Source: Streptomyces sp. AM 4-1-1 (lineage in GTDB: Bacteria; Actinomycetota; Actinomycetes; Streptomycetales; Streptomycetaceae). Taken from it: a DNA stretch of 64,000 nucleotides. The stretch covers positions 1,674,001 through 1,738,000 of the forward strand of contig NZ_CP119145.1 of the NCBI RefSeq assembly GCF_029167625.1, in the 5' to 3' direction. Shown here piece after piece: positions 54,655 through 64,000 of the stretch. Numbering within the stretch: position 1 is the first letter of the stretch; every line of letters begins with the position of its first letter. Position numbers and translations under genes: made by a program. Below the pieces are notes generated by a model, which did not search any database, was not told the DNA's origin, and saw only the letters and a program-made list of their open reading frames with translations.

Positions 54655-55092
54655 TCAGCGCTTGGCCTTGGCCCCCTTGGGGGTGACCAGACGGCTGCCC
54701 GTCCAGTCCTTGCCCGCGCTGATGCTCTTGGTCTGCGCGAGACCGGCTGTCTGCGCTGCCTCGTTGATGTCACTCGGCTCGACGTATCCTTCGCGGCCCG
54801 TCTTCGGCGTCATCAGCCAGACCGCTCCGCCGTCCTCGATCAGACCAATGGCATCCACCAGCGCGTCCGTAAGGTCGCCGTCCTCGTCGCGGAACCAGAG
54901 CAGGACGACGTCAGCGACGTCGTCGTAGTCCTCGTCGACGAGTTCCTGGCCGATAGTGGCCTCAATGCCCTCACGGAGCTCCTGCTCGACGTCGTCGTCG
55001 TAGCCGATCTCCTGGACCACCTGTCCGGGTTCGAACCCCAGCCGGGCGGCCGAGTTGGTCCGTTCCTCCGCGTGGTCCGCGGTCGCGCTCAC
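54655..55092 (-). CDS. DUF3052 family protein
   Basis: GTG 55092 follows AGGAGG; 145 residues. It is acidic (GYDDDVEQELREGIEATIGQ, LVDEDYDDVADVVLLWFRDE) with a conserved core AIGLIEDGGAVWLMTPKTGR and a basic C-terminus. DUF3052 is an actinobacterial family of unknown function, often located next to aceE as here. It is transcribed divergently from aceE. Confidence 0.9.
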   Translation of the reverse strand: MSATADHAEERTNSAARLGFEPGQVVQEIGYDDDVEQELREGIEATIGQELVDEDYDDVADVVLLWFRDEDGDLTDALVDAIGLIEDGGAVWLMTPKTGREGYVEPSDINEAAQTAGLAQTKSISAGKDWTGSRLVTPKGAKAKR

Positions 55093-55557
55093 GGGGTGCC
55101 TCCTGATCATGTTTCGGAAAATCTTCAGCCACGCGCGTGCGCGGGGCATTGGCCGTAGTCCACACGGGAGCGGCGGATCGCGCAAGTACCCAGCGTGCGA
55201 GACCGCCTGAACGGTGACGTTTCGTGCCACGCCGCCGCGATTTCCGACGTCTCCACCAGGTCCGCGATACGTCCGCGCCCACTACTTCCCTCCTCAGCTT
55301 ATGCCGTTTCGCGCCTCCCGTTGGATTCGAACAGCTTTTGGGAACGTTTGGGCGGGTCGGGCGTATGGTTGCGGTTCGCCCCGGCCCGTCCTCGTACCCA
55401 GGACGTGGACTCCCGCCGAACCCGGCGGTTACCTCTCGGTAGAGATGACGTTTACGGCCCTGCGGTACACGATGGAGTCGGCGCACCAGCACATGTCCCG
55501 GGGGTGCCTGCCCGTGACCAGGCCCCGTAGTGCAACACCGAACAGCGAAGGAACAGC
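55093..55557. other. Divergent promoter region between DUF3052 and aceE
   Basis: No gene is supported in these 465 bases. A duplicated motif (TTTGGGAACGTTTGGGCG at 55338-55355) near a TATGGT hexamer at about 55363 may be part of the aceE promoter. The aceE leader would be about 190 bases. Confidence 0.4.
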
Positions 55558-58299
55558 GTGGCTTCCGCAGATCGCAACCCGATCATCATTGGCGGCCTTC
55601 CGAGCCAGGTCCCGGACTTCGACCCCGAGGAGACCCAGGAATGGCTCGACTCTCTCGACGCCGCCGTCGACGAGCGAGGCCGGGACCGGGCCCGTTATCT
55701 GATGCTCCGCCTCATCGAGCGGGCCCGCGAGAAGCGCGTGGCCGTGCCGGAGATGCGCAGCACGGACTACGTGAACACCATCGCCACGAAGGACGAGCCG
55801 TTCTTCCCGGGCGACGAGGAGGTCGAGCGCAAGGTCCTCAACGCGACCCGCTGGAACGCCGCGGTGATGGTGTCCCGCGCGCAGCGTCCGGGCATCGGTG
55901 TCGGCGGTCACATCGCCACCTTCGCCTCCTCCGCCTCGCTGTACGACGTGGGCTTCAACCACTTCTTCCGGGGCAAGGACGCGGGCGACGGCGGCGACCA
56001 GGTCTTCTTCCAGGGCCACGCGTCCCCCGGTATCTACGCCCGCGCGTTCCTGCTCGACCGGCTGAGCGAGAAGCAGCTCGACGGTTTCCGTCAGGAGAAG
56101 TCGAAGGCCCCGGACGGGCTGTCCAGCTATCCGCACCCGCGCTCGATGCCGGACTTCTGGGAGTTCCCGACCGTCTCGATGGGGCTGGGCCCGCTGGGTG
56201 CCATCTACCAGGCGCGGATGAACCGCTACATGGAGGCGCGCGGCATCGCCGACACCTCCAAATCGCATGTCTGGGCCTATCTGGGCGACGGCGAGATGGA
56301 CGAGCCCGAGTCGCTGGGCCAGCTCTCCATCGCCGCCCGTGAGGGACTCGACAACCTCACCTTCGTGGTCAACTGCAACCTCCAGCGGCTCGACGGGCCG
56401 GTGCGCGGCAATGGCAAGATCATCCAGGAGCTGGAGTCGCAGTTCCGGGGCGCCGGCTGGAACGTCATCAAGCTGGTCTGGGACCGGTCCTGGGACCCGC
56501 TGCTGGCGCAGGACCGCACGGGCATCCTGGTCAACAAGCTGAACACCACGCCGGACGGGCAGTTCCAGACGTACGCGACGGAGACGGGCGCGTACATCCG
56601 TGAGCACTTCTTCGGTGACGACCAGCGGCTGCGCGACATGGTGAAGGACCTCTCCGACGAGCAGATCCTGCACCTGGGCCGTGGCGGTCACGACCACCGG
56701 AAGGTGTACGCGGCGTACGCGGCGGCCAAGGCGCACAAGGGCCAGCCGACGGTGATCCTCGCGCAGACGGTCAAGGGCTGGACGCTCGGGCCGAACTTCG
56801 AGGGCCGCAACGCCACCCACCAGATGAAGAAGCTCACGGCCGACGACCTGAAGCGCTTCCGGGACCGGCTGCACATCCCGATCGCGGACAAGGAGCTGGA
56901 GGACGGCCGGCCGCCGTACTACCACCCGGGTCGTGACTCCGAAGAGATCCAGTACATGCACGACCGCCGCAAGAGCCTGGACGGCTATGTGCCGACCCGG
57001 GTGGTGCGCGCGAAGCCGCTGTCACTGCCTGACGACAAGGTGTACGCGACCGCGAAGAAGGGTTCGGGTCAGCAGTCGATCGCCACGACCATGGCGTTCG
57101 TCCGCGTCCTGAAGGACCTCATGCGGGACAAGGAGATCGGTAAGCGTTTCGTGCTGATCGCGCCGGACGAGTACCGCACCTTCGGCATGGACGCGTTCTT
57201 CCCGAGCGCGAAGATCTACAACCCGCTCGGTCAGCAGTACGAGTCCGTCGACCGCGATCTGCTGCTCGCGTACAAGGAGTCGCCGACCGGGCAGATGCTG
57301 CACGACGGCATCTCCGAGGCGGGCTGCACGGCGTCGCTGATCGCGGCGGGTTCGGCGTACGCGACCCACGGCGAACCGCTGATCCCGGTGTACGTCTTCT
57401 ACTCGATGTTCGGTTTCCAGCGCACCGGTGACCAGTTCTGGCAGATGGCCGACCAGCTGTCGCGCGGCTTCGTACTGGGCGCGACCGCCGGCCGTACGAC
57501 CCTGACCGGCGAGGGTCTTCAGCACGCGGACGGCCACTCGCAGCTGCTCGCCTCGTCGAACCCGGCCTGCGTCGCCTACGACCCGGCCTTCGGGTTCGAG
57601 ATCGCGCACATCGTGCAGGACGGGCTGCGCCGGATGTACGGCCACGCCGCCCCGGGCGAGGACCCCGACGTCTTCTACTACCTCACCGTCTACAACGAGC
57701 CGATCCAGCACCCGGCGGAGCCCGCCGACGTGGACGTCGACGGCATCCTGAAGGGCGTGTACCGCTACCGGAGCGCCGAGAAGGGCGAGATCCCGGCCCA
57801 GATCATGGCCTCGGGCGTGGCGGTTCCGTGGGCGGTCGAGGCGCAGCGGATTCTCGCCGACGAGTGGAACGTGAAGGCGGACGTCTGGTCGGCGACCTCC
57901 TGGAACGAGCTGCGCCGTGAGGCCGTCGACGTGGAGCGGCACAATCTGCTGCACCCGGAGGAGGAGCAGCGCGTGCCGTACGTGACGCGGAAGCTCTCCG
58001 GCGCGCAGGGGCCGTTCGTGGCGGTCTCCGACTGGATGCGTTCGGTGCCGGACCAGATCGCGCGCTGGGTGCCCGGTCCCTACCAGTCGCTGGGCGCGGA
58101 CGGTTTCGGTTTCGCCGACACCCGTGGCGCGGCCCGGCGGTTCTTCCACATCGACGCGCAGTCGATCGTGCTGGCGGTCCTGACCGAGCTGGCCAAGGAG
58201 GGCAAGGTCGACCGCTCGGCGCTGAAGACGGCGATCGACCGCTATCAGCTCCTGAGCGTGGCGTCGGCCGATCCGGGCCCGGCCGGCGGCGACGCGTGA
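55558..58299 (+). CDS. aceE: Pyruvate dehydrogenase E1 component, homodimeric type
   Basis: GTG 55558 follows GAAGGA; 913 residues, full length for AceE. The thiamine-diphosphate motif is [14 protein letters not shown] with the second part [15 protein letters not shown]. The N-terminal [40 protein letters not shown] and the C-terminal [20 protein letters not shown] and [13 protein letters not shown] are all AceE signatures. It oxidatively decarboxylates pyruvate to feed acetyl-CoA synthesis with E2 and E3. Actinobacteria use this type rather than the alpha2beta2 form. A terminator follows at 58343. Confidence 0.97.
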   Translation: MASADRNPIIIGGLPSQVPDFDPEETQEWLDSLDAAVDERGRDRARYLMLRLIERAREKRVAVPEMRSTDYVNTIATKDEPFFPGDEEVERKVLNATRWNAAVMVSRAQRPGIGVGGHIATFASSASLYDVGFNHFFRGKDAGDGGDQVFFQGHASPGIYARAFLLDRLSEKQLDGFRQEKSKAPDGLSSYPHPRSMPDFWEFPTVSMGLGPLGAIYQARMNRYMEARGIADTSKSHVWAYLGDGEMDEPESLGQLSIAAREGLDNLTFVVNCNLQRLDGPVRGNGKIIQELESQFRGAGWNVIKLVWDRSWDPLLAQDRTGILVNKLNTTPDGQFQTYATETGAYIREHFFGDDQRLRDMVKDLSDEQILHLGRGGHDHRKVYAAYAAAKAHKGQPTVILAQTVKGWTLGPNFEGRNATHQMKKLTADDLKRFRDRLHIPIADKELEDGRPPYYHPGRDSEEIQYMHDRRKSLDGYVPTRVVRAKPLSLPDDKVYATAKKGSGQQSIATTMAFVRVLKDLMRDKEIGKRFVLIAPDEYRTFGMDAFFPSAKIYNPLGQQYESVDRDLLLAYKESPTGQMLHDGISEAGCTASLIAAGSAYATHGEPLIPVYVFYSMFGFQRTGDQFWQMADQLSRGFVLGATAGRTTLTGEGLQHADGHSQLLASSNPACVAYDPAFGFEIAHIVQDGLRRMYGHAAPGEDPDVFYYLTVYNEPIQHPAEPADVDVDGILKGVYRYRSAEKGEIPAQIMASGVAVPWAVEAQRILADEWNVKADVWSATSWNELRREAVDVERHNLLHPEEEQRVPYVTRKLSGAQGPFVAVSDWMRSVPDQIARWVPGPYQSLGADGFGFADTRGAARRFFHIDAQSIVLAVLTELAKEGKVDRSALKTAIDRYQLLSVASADPGPAGGDA

Positions 58300-58342
58300 C
58301 CCGCGGCGCTCCCTGAGGGACGAGGCGGGCGGTGACCCGTTC

Positions 58343-58372
58343 GGGCGGTGGGGTTTTCGGGCCCCACCGCCC
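58343..58372 (+). terminator. aceE terminator
   Basis: GGGCGGTGGGG (58343-58353) and CCCCACCGCCC (58362-58372) form an 11-bp stem with a TTTTCGGG loop, 43 bp after the aceE stop. Confidence 0.85.
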
Positions 58373-58472
58373 TTCGCCGTCCCCGCCTCACCTCGCCCCG
58401 CCTCGCCGTTCCCCGCCGTTCCCCGCCGTTCCCCGGCCGGGCGAGCGGCGGGCGTGAACCGGGTCCGCCGGT

Positions 58473-58838
58473 TCAGTTCTCCCAGACCTTGAAGGCCCGT
58501 ACCTGGTACGGCGAGCGCGGCAGCCAGGTGCCGCCGCCCGGATAGGTCTCGAACTCACCGGTCTCGGCGCACTTCTGCGACTGGTACGTGGTGACGGGGC
58601 GCCCGGTGCGGTTGGCGAGGGCCTGCGCGGTGGTGCCCGGGGGCAGCGGTACGCAGCTCTCGATGTCGATGGTGGACAGTTCGTGGACCCGCCGGGAGCC
58701 GGTGAAGTCCGGCTTCTCCCAGAGGCAGAGCTGCCCGGCCCCGCAGTCGCCGAGCCGGGTGGTGGGCGCCGCGGCGGTCGCGGTGGACGGCAGGAGGACG
58801 GCCGCGGCCAGGGCGGCGGCGAGGACGGTCGTACGCAT
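58473..58838 (-). CDS. Secreted peptidase inhibitor family I36-like protein
   Basis: ATG 58838; 121 residues. A signal peptide (TTVLAAALAAAVLLPSTATA, cleavage at ATA-AA) precedes a crystallin-like domain: DCGAGQLCLWEKPDFTG, four Cys in total (DCGAGQLC, ESCVPL, QKCAETG) for two disulfides, and a final FKVWEN. The pattern matches the I36/SMI-like family from Streptomyces that inhibits metalloproteases. It is monocistronic. Confidence 0.8.
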   Translation of the reverse strand: MRTTVLAAALAAAVLLPSTATAAAPTTRLGDCGAGQLCLWEKPDFTGSRRVHELSTIDIESCVPLPPGTTAQALANRTGRPVTTYQSQKCAETGEFETYPGGGTWLPRSPYQVRAFKVWEN

Positions 58839-58935
58839 ATGGATCAGCCCCGTTGTCGTGTGGATCGGTCGTCCGCACCCTGACCCGCCGGCCGGCGGCG
58901 CCGGAAGGGGGTGCCGGGCACACCACCCGGATAGG

Positions 58936-58971
58936 CGACAGCCCCGCCGGTACCGTCCGGCGGGGCTGTCG
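58936..58971. terminator. Hairpin terminator of the MFS gene
   Basis: CGACAGCCCCGCCGG (58936-58950) and its exact complement (58957-58971) form a 15-bp stem with a TACCGT loop. It lies between the I36 start and the MFS stop. Confidence 0.8.
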
Positions 58972-59012
58972 TCCTTGCTGTGTTGACGCGGGCGCGCGGT
59001 GGCGCTCCGGCG

Positions 59013-60623
59013 TCAGATGTGACCGGCTCCCGCGCCGGCCTCGGCGTTCTCACCGCGCTTGGTGAGTGTGGCGAACAGCGCCGCGACGACGGCGACCCCG
59101 CCCGCGACGATGAACGCGGTGCTCATCCCCGACACGAACGTGTCATGCGCGACGCCCGTGATCTTCGCCGCGATCTCCGGCGGGGTGTTGGGCGCGATCG
59201 GCGGCATGCCGACCTTGACGGCCGAACTCGCCTGTTCCAGCTGCGCGCCGCTCAGCGGCGGGAGCTTGGCGGCCACCCAGTTGTCCGCGAGCTTCGCGTC
59301 GACCTGGGAGGCCATCACCGCGCCGAGGACCGCGGTGCCGAGGCTGCCGCCGACCTGCATGGCGGCCTGCTGGAGGCCGCCCGCGACGCCGGACAGCTCC
59401 ATCGGGGCGTTGCCGACGATGACCTCGGTGGCACCGACCATGACGGGTGCGAGACCGAGGCCGAGCAGCGCGAACCAGATGGAGAGGGTCACGGTGCCGG
59501 TCCCGATGGTCAGCTGGGACATCCCGAAGCAGGCGACCGCGGTGCAGACCATGCCGCCGACGAGCGGGACCCGGGGACCGAACTTGGTGATGAGGCCGCC
59601 CGCGACCGGCGAGGCGATGATCATCATCGCGGTCAGCGGCAGCAGGTGCAGACCGCTGTCGACGGGGCTCATCCCGTGCACGTTCTGGAGGTAGAAGGTG
59701 ACGAAGAACAGCCCGCCCATGAAGGCGAAGGCCATCAGCACCATCAGGACCACACCCGCGGAGAGCGGTACGGACCGGAACATGGCGAGCGGGATCAGCG
59801 GTTCGCGCACCCTCAGTTCGAGGAAGGCGAAGGCCGCGAACAGGACCACGGAACCGATGAGGAAGAGCAGCGTCCTGGAGTCGCCCCAGCCCCAGCCCGA
59901 GCCCTTGATGAGGGCCCAGATCAGGCAGAACATGGCGCCCGACAGCAGCACGATGCCGCCGATGTCGAAGGAGCGCGGCGCGTTCAGCGCACGGTGGTCC
60001 TTGAGGATCAGCAGACCGAACACGAGCGCGATCACGCCGACCGGCACGTTGATGAAGAAGACGGACTGCCAGCTGACGTGCTCGACGAGCACCCCGCCGA
60101 GGATCGGGCCGCCGGCGGTCGAGGCCCCGATCACCATGCCCCAGATGCCGATCGCCATGTTCAGCTTCTCGGCCGGGAAGGTGGCGCGCAGCAGGCCGAG
60201 CGCGGCGGGCATCAGCAGGGCGCCGAAGAGACCCTGGAGCACCCGGAACACGATCACGAGCAGCACACTGTGGGAGAGCCCGATGGCCCCCGACGCCAGC
60301 GCGAACCCGGCGATGCCTATCAGGAAGGTCTGGCGGTGGCCGAACCGGTCACCGAGCTTGCCCGCGGTGATCAGGGAGACCGCGAGGGCGAGCATGTAGC
60401 CGTTGGTGATCCACTGGACGTCGGAGAGCGAGGCCCCGAGGTCCTGCTGGATCGCCGGGTTGGCGATCGCGACGATCGTGCCGTCGAGCGCGACCATCAT
60501 CACGCCGATGGCCACGGAGAAGAGCGTCAGCCAGGGGTGGCCGCGCAGCCCCTTGACCGGTGCGGAAACGAGACTGTCTTCCGGTTCCCGCGGCGCTTGT
60601 TCGACGGTGGTCTCACTAGTCAT
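59013..60623 (-). CDS. DHA2 family MFS drug exporter
   Basis: The 536-residue, 14-helix exporter has MMVALDGTIVAIANPAIQQD (motif D1), AGKLGDRFGHRQTFLIG (motif A) and IGASTAGGPILGGVLVEHVS (motif C). The ATG at 60623 has no Shine-Dalgarno and lies at the expected +1 of a promoter formed by TTGTCA (60659-60654) and TTAATC (60636-60631), so the message is probably leaderless. The divergent TetR gene and the palindrome in the promoter spacer indicate substrate-induced derepression. Confidence 0.9.
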   Translation of the reverse strand: MTSETTVEQAPREPEDSLVSAPVKGLRGHPWLTLFSVAIGVMMVALDGTIVAIANPAIQQDLGASLSDVQWITNGYMLALAVSLITAGKLGDRFGHRQTFLIGIAGFALASGAIGLSHSVLLVIVFRVLQGLFGALLMPAALGLLRATFPAEKLNMAIGIWGMVIGASTAGGPILGGVLVEHVSWQSVFFINVPVGVIALVFGLLILKDHRALNAPRSFDIGGIVLLSGAMFCLIWALIKGSGWGWGDSRTLLFLIGSVVLFAAFAFLELRVREPLIPLAMFRSVPLSAGVVLMVLMAFAFMGGLFFVTFYLQNVHGMSPVDSGLHLLPLTAMMIIASPVAGGLITKFGPRVPLVGGMVCTAVACFGMSQLTIGTGTVTLSIWFALLGLGLAPVMVGATEVIVGNAPMELSGVAGGLQQAAMQVGGSLGTAVLGAVMASQVDAKLADNWVAAKLPPLSGAQLEQASSAVKVGMPPIAPNTPPEIAAKITGVAHDTFVSGMSTAFIVAGGVAVVAALFATLTKRGENAEAGAGAGHI

Positions 60624-60636
60624 GTGATGAGATTAA

Positions 60637-60651
60637 TGTCAGTCGCTGACA
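60637..60651. promoter_or_regulatory. TetR operator in the MFS promoter spacer
   Basis: TGTCAGTCGCTGACA is a perfect 15-bp palindrome (6-bp arms, 3-base centre) filling the 17-base spacer between TTGTCA and TTAATC on the minus strand. On the plus strand a TTGACA at 60653-60658 abuts it and could be the -35 of the TetR gene. Confidence 0.65.
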
Positions 60652-60745
60652 GTTGACAAACGATTTCGCGGGTCGGTAACTGTCACGTGGCTCACAGATA
60701 CGCTGAGCCGGAAGCCGGACAAAGCGGAGAAAAGAGGACCAGCAA

Positions 60746-61420
60746 GTGACAGGCGGGCAGAAGGCTGCCGGGCACCCGGCGGGATTGCGCGAGCGCAAGA
60801 AACAGCGCACCCGGGACGCCCTGCTCCGGACCGCCCTCCATCTTTTCACCACTCAGGGGTACGACGAGACCACGGTTGACGAAATCGCCGACGCGGTCGA
60901 GGTGTCCCAGCGCACGTTCTTCCGCTACTTCGCCAACAAGGAGGAGGCGGCCTTCGCCCTCCAGGACATGGTGGAGTCGCGCTTCGTCGCCGAGCTGCGC
61001 GGTCGGCCGGCCGCGGAAGCACCCTTCGAGGCGCTGCGCGGAGCGGTCCTCTCCGCCTGGAACGACGTCGGCACCGCCATCGAGGAGGTCGTACCGGTCG
61101 AACTCCACATGCGTGCGTACCGGATGATCGAGTCGACGCCGTCACTGCTCGCCGCCCATCTGCGGCGCAACAGCGCGCTGGAGGACGAGGTCGCCCGGCT
61201 CATCGCCGACCGCGAGCGGCTGGACATGGCCCAGGACCCCCGGCCGAGGGTCGCCGTAGCCGCGTTCTGCGGAGTGATGCGGGTGGCCGGCCGGCTCTGG
61301 GGGCGTGGTCCCGACACGGAGCTGGAGTCGCTGCGCGCGCTGACCGAGATCTATCTGGACCACCTCGGCCCCGCGCTCACCGAGGGCTGGCGCACCCCGT
61401 CGTCCGCCGCCGAACGCTGA
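60746..61420 (+). CDS. TetR family repressor of the MFS exporter
   Basis: GTG 60746 follows GAGGACC; 224 residues. The N-terminal helix-turn-helix (about 18-65) reads ALHLFTTQGYDETTVDEIAD, AVEVSQRTFFRYFANKEEAA. The C-terminal ligand domain is helical (IEEVVPVELHMRAYRMIEST; RVAVAAFCGVMRVAGRLWG). It is divergent from the MFS pump with an operator between them. The stop codon is flush with a remnant of the 162-bp element. Confidence 0.9.
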   Translation: MTGGQKAAGHPAGLRERKKQRTRDALLRTALHLFTTQGYDETTVDEIADAVEVSQRTFFRYFANKEEAAFALQDMVESRFVAELRGRPAAEAPFEALRGAVLSAWNDVGTAIEEVVPVELHMRAYRMIESTPSLLAAHLRRNSALEDEVARLIADRERLDMAQDPRPRVAVAAFCGVMRVAGRLWGRGPDTELESLRALTEIYLDHLGPALTEGWRTPSSAAER

Positions 61421-61434
61421 GGGCTGTCCCGCGT
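61420..61434. repeat. Solo terminus of the 162-bp element
   Basis: AGGGCTGTCCCGCGT begins within the TGA stop of the TetR gene, matching the terminal inverted repeat of the full elements. The remaining sequence does not match the body of the element. Confidence 0.5.
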
Positions 61435-61601
61435 ACTGGAACGACCGGCCCGCACACGTCCGCCCGGCCGCACGCGAGCCGCGCCGTGGGTGCGGGCGCT
61501 ACGCACACGGAGTGAGACATTCGATTTCAATCCTCCAAGTGTGGGTGATGTCCGTCACCCCTCCCACGACTGCCGCCGCCCGTCTCCTAAGGTGAGCCGC
61601 A

Positions 61602-62801
61602 GTGACTTCCTTCGACTCCTCCCCCACCATCACCGCGTGGCGAGCGCTGCTCGCCGTGGCCGTGGTGTTCGTGATGCTGACGACCACCGGCTGGACCGCC
61701 GTCCGCCACCAGGTCTCCGCGGGTCCGCGCCAAATGGCCCTCGCCTCTTGGGCAAAGGGCCGCATAGCGGGCCACGCGCTCCCGGATGCCGACGCGTCGC
61801 CGGCCCGGCTGGCGCGGTTCTTCGCCACGCTGAGCGCCGCCCAGAGCGACCGGCTCGCCGACGCCTACCCGCTCGTCGTCGGCAACATGAACGGCGCCCC
61901 GGTCACCCTGCGCTACCGCGCCAACCGGCGGGCCCTGGCCCAGGCGCAGGTGGTGGAGCAGCTGAGGACGCACGACAGCGGGCTCTCGCCCGACGGGCAG
62001 GGCCAGGCGCTCCAGCGGATGAACCGCTTCCGGTCGATGCTCGCCGAGGACCGTCAGTTCCTGGCGTTCGACCCGTCGGGCAAGGGACTGGCCGCCGAGG
62101 TCTTCGGCGATCTGGACCGGGCCGACCGGATCTCGGTGATCGTCCCCGGGGTCGACACCAATCTGCTGACGCTGGAGCGGAGCGGGCGCAAGTACAGCGC
62201 GCCGGTCGGCATGGGGCAGTCGCTGTACGCGGCGGAGCGCGCCGCACGCACCGGGACCCGTACCGCCGTCATCGCCTGGGCCGACTACACGGCGCCCGCC
62301 GGGCTCGGCATGGACGCGGCGCTCGGGAACCTCGCGAAGCACGGGGCGGTACGGCTGAACGCTTTGCTGGCCGCGCTGCCGGGCGAGGCGCCCGTCTCGC
62401 TGTTCTGCCACAGCTACGGCTCGGTGCTGTGCGGGGTCGCCGCTCACCGGCTGCCCTCCCGGGTGGCCGACATCGCGGTGGCGGGCAGCCCCGGGATGCG
62501 GGTGGACAACGCGGCGCAGCTGCGCACCCGGGCCAGGGTCTGGGCGATGCGCGACCGTGACGACTGGATTCAGGACGTGCCGCATCTGGAGGTCGGGGGA
62601 CTCGGCCACGGTGCCGATCCGGTGGACCCGGCCTTCGGCTCCCGGATCGCGTCGGCGGGCGGCGCGGTCGGTCACAGCGGCTACTTCGAGCCGGGTACGG
62701 AGAGTCTCAGCAACTTCGCGGCGATCGGCGTCGGCGCCTACGACTCGGTCAGCTGCGCGGGCTCGGACGAGACGTGCCACAGCGGGATCTCCGGCGCGTA
62801 A
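61602..62801 (+). CDS. Alpha/beta hydrolase, DUF1023 family, membrane-anchored
   Basis: GTG 61602 follows AAGGTGAG; 399 residues. An N-terminal helix (LLAVAVVFVMLTTTGWTAV) acts as signal or anchor. The DUF1023 hydrolase core has VIVPGVDTNLLTLERSG and the nucleophile elbow SLFCHSYGSVLCG (G/C-x-S-x-G), followed by the acid in MRDRDDWIQDVPHLE and the C-terminal His in VGHSGYFEPGTESL. It is likely an extracellular esterase or lipase of unknown substrate. The Cys pair in SCAGSDETCHS may form a disulfide. Confidence 0.85.
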   Translation: MTSFDSSPTITAWRALLAVAVVFVMLTTTGWTAVRHQVSAGPRQMALASWAKGRIAGHALPDADASPARLARFFATLSAAQSDRLADAYPLVVGNMNGAPVTLRYRANRRALAQAQVVEQLRTHDSGLSPDGQGQALQRMNRFRSMLAEDRQFLAFDPSGKGLAAEVFGDLDRADRISVIVPGVDTNLLTLERSGRKYSAPVGMGQSLYAAERAARTGTRTAVIAWADYTAPAGLGMDAALGNLAKHGAVRLNALLAALPGEAPVSLFCHSYGSVLCGVAAHRLPSRVADIAVAGSPGMRVDNAAQLRTRARVWAMRDRDDWIQDVPHLEVGGLGHGADPVDPAFGSRIASAGGAVGHSGYFEPGTESLSNFAAIGVGAYDSVSCAGSDETCHSGISGA

Positions 62802-62983
62802 GGCGTCCGACGGGCGCGATCGCGGCCTCCGCGCGTGGGTGTCGGCGCAGTTGCGGCGGGACACCGATGAGGCCGAAAAAGGACCGTGCCCCGGACGCGG
62901 CGGCGGGATCACGCCGGGCTTGCGGCGAAATCGGATGGCCGTGAAGGGGGACGTGTGGCGAAGTGCCGCATACGATGAGGCAC

Positions 62984-63913
62984 ATGGGTGATGTGCTGGC
63001 CGGAATTCATGCCACCTGGGAGTTCGACACCGACTCCGTGCTCATCCGCTTCGAACGGGGTATCCGCGCACCGAAACTCTTCCAGAGTCTGCGTGAGCGC
63101 CGTGTTCCGCACGCGGCGCTGTCGTCGGTGACGCTCACCCCGGGCAAGCGGGGCACGGTGGTGCTGCGCGCGGTGCCGAGACCAGGTGCCGATCCACTGC
63201 TGGAGGCAGCCGCCGGACAGCTCGACGACAGCCGCGACCCGTACCGGCTGGTGCTGCCGGCCGCCCGCGAACCGCTCGCCGAGTACTACGCGGGCGAACT
63301 GCGGGCCGCGCTCGGCCCCGGTTCGGCGTTCCCCGCCGAGCGGTTCCTGGTGGCGGCACCCGAGGCACCGATGCACTTCAAGGCGTACGACGGCAGGGCC
63401 GAGTTCGACGGCAGCCTGGTCTCCTTCCGGTGGTCCCGGACCGGCGCCTCCAGTGCCAAGTGGAAGGCCGGCGACCAGACCTTCCCGGTGACGGAGCTGT
63501 GCGGGGTCGAATGGCGCTCCCCCGAGGTGTTCAACGGCCATCTGCGGCTGGTGCGGCCGGGCACGGACCCGGCGCACCTCGGCGCGGCGGGCCCAGGCGC
63601 CTTCGCCCAGGCGGACCAGGACCCGGCCGCCGTGGTCTTCGGCCTCGGCTACGGGCCCGTCCATGAATCGCTGCCGTTCGCGGCGGCGGTGCTGCAGTCC
63701 GTCCGTACCACTCAGACCGTGCGTGTGCCGCAGGCCGTACGGGTGTCGCAGCCCGCGTCCCTCGTGGCCGCCGCCGTCCCGGCCGGGGCCGGGCGCCGCG
63801 ATCCGGCGGAGATCGCCGAGCGGATACGTCATCTGGGAGATCTGTACGAGGCGGGCCTCGTGACGGACGCCGAGTTCACCGCGAAGAAGGCGCAGTTGCT
63901 CGACGAGCTGTGA
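62984..63913 (+). CDS. DUF4429 domain protein with C-terminal SHOCT motif
   Basis: ATG 62984 follows GATGAGG; 309 residues. Two DUF4429 repeats are visible: GIHATWEFDTDSVLIRFE to about residue 115, and MHFKAYDGRAEFDGSLVSFR to about residue 235 (PH-like beta-rich domains). A variable linker with TVRVPQAVRVSQP repeats leads to a SHOCT motif, IRHLGDLYEAGLVTDAEFTA plus KKAQLLDEL, a short oligomerisation segment. The function is unknown; it is a common streptomycete cytoplasmic protein. Confidence 0.87.
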   Translation: MGDVLAGIHATWEFDTDSVLIRFERGIRAPKLFQSLRERRVPHAALSSVTLTPGKRGTVVLRAVPRPGADPLLEAAAGQLDDSRDPYRLVLPAAREPLAEYYAGELRAALGPGSAFPAERFLVAAPEAPMHFKAYDGRAEFDGSLVSFRWSRTGASSAKWKAGDQTFPVTELCGVEWRSPEVFNGHLRLVRPGTDPAHLGAAGPGAFAQADQDPAAVVFGLGYGPVHESLPFAAAVLQSVRTTQTVRVPQAVRVSQPASLVAAAVPAGAGRRDPAEIAERIRHLGDLYEAGLVTDAEFTAKKAQLLDEL

Positions 63914-64000
63914 CGGCGACGGCCGCGGGGCGTTGCCCGCCGAGCTGTGACGGCCACGGCCACGGCGCCGGTGCCGGTGCTCGACGAGACGGGGGCGCCG

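Overview
The window is high-GC DNA from a streptomycete (Streptomyces or a very close actinobacterium). I infer this from the strong G/C bias at third codon positions, the many GTG starts, the homodimeric-type pyruvate dehydrogenase E1, the TerD/DUF475 stress cluster, and families largely confined to this group (DUF1177, DUF3052, DUF4383, DUF7144, SCO2322-like). No sequence search was possible, so every family name is recognition from the protein sequence.

Layout. (1) 1-3563: end of a catabolic operon (DUF1177 protein, NCS1 permease, M20 hydrolase). (2) 3.7-7.2 kb: methyltransferase, lipoprotein-like cell-wall amidase, two membrane proteins. (3) 7.2-11.6 kb: leftward operon of GT4 glycosyltransferase, methyltransferase and an (alpha/alpha)6-type protein, facing a KstR-like TetR regulator; a KstR-type operator lies between them. 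(4) 11.65-18.1 kb: cobalamin riboswitch followed by a run of five genes. They encode a membrane-anchored barrel protein, an SCO2322-like anchored protein, and EcfT, double EcfA and EcfS. I read this as a vitamin B12 capture and uptake system. (5) 18.4-35.3 kb: mostly chromosomal envelope and secreted-protein genes: lytic transglycosylase, lipoprotein, GT87-PAP2 fusion, GNAT, MFS pump with a MarR-like tail, peptidoglycan-binding protein, HAD phosphatase, secreted HNH nuclease, DoxX behind an iron box, Cu-type superoxide dismutase, DedA, DUF7144 and MurJ. (6) 35.4-39.45 kb: a decayed island beside tRNA-Val(TAC), with fragments of an MFS gene, a LysR gene, a RepSA-type replication initiator and a tyrosine integrase. 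The one intact gene is an HNH endonuclease resembling ScoMcrA-type restriction enzymes. (7) 39.7-44.1 kb: DUF4097 lipoprotein, coiled-coil membrane protein, DUF4383, FmdB and O-methyltransferase genes. (8) 44.2-53.8 kb: tellurium-resistance-associated module (HAD, PRTase-TRSP-StiP-PELOTA fusion, CitE-like lyase, TerD-type and TerA-type proteins, DUF475/TerC-like membrane protein). (9) 54-64 kb: AhpE, DUF3052, aceE, I36-type inhibitor, MFS pump with divergent TetR, DUF1023 hydrolase and DUF4429-SHOCT protein.

Cutting across these regions is a dispersed 162-bp palindromic element. It has three full copies (5401, 10635, 25345) and two remnants (54499, 61420). It sits at gene boundaries and in one case supplies the last codons and stop of a gene.

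The most interesting systems are the riboswitch-controlled, apparently split intrinsic-factor-like cobalamin capture pair with its ECF transporter; the Ter-associated nucleoside-type biosynthetic module; the KstR-like regulator separated from its operator by the 162-bp element; and the ScoMcrA-like nuclease surviving in a dead integrative element.
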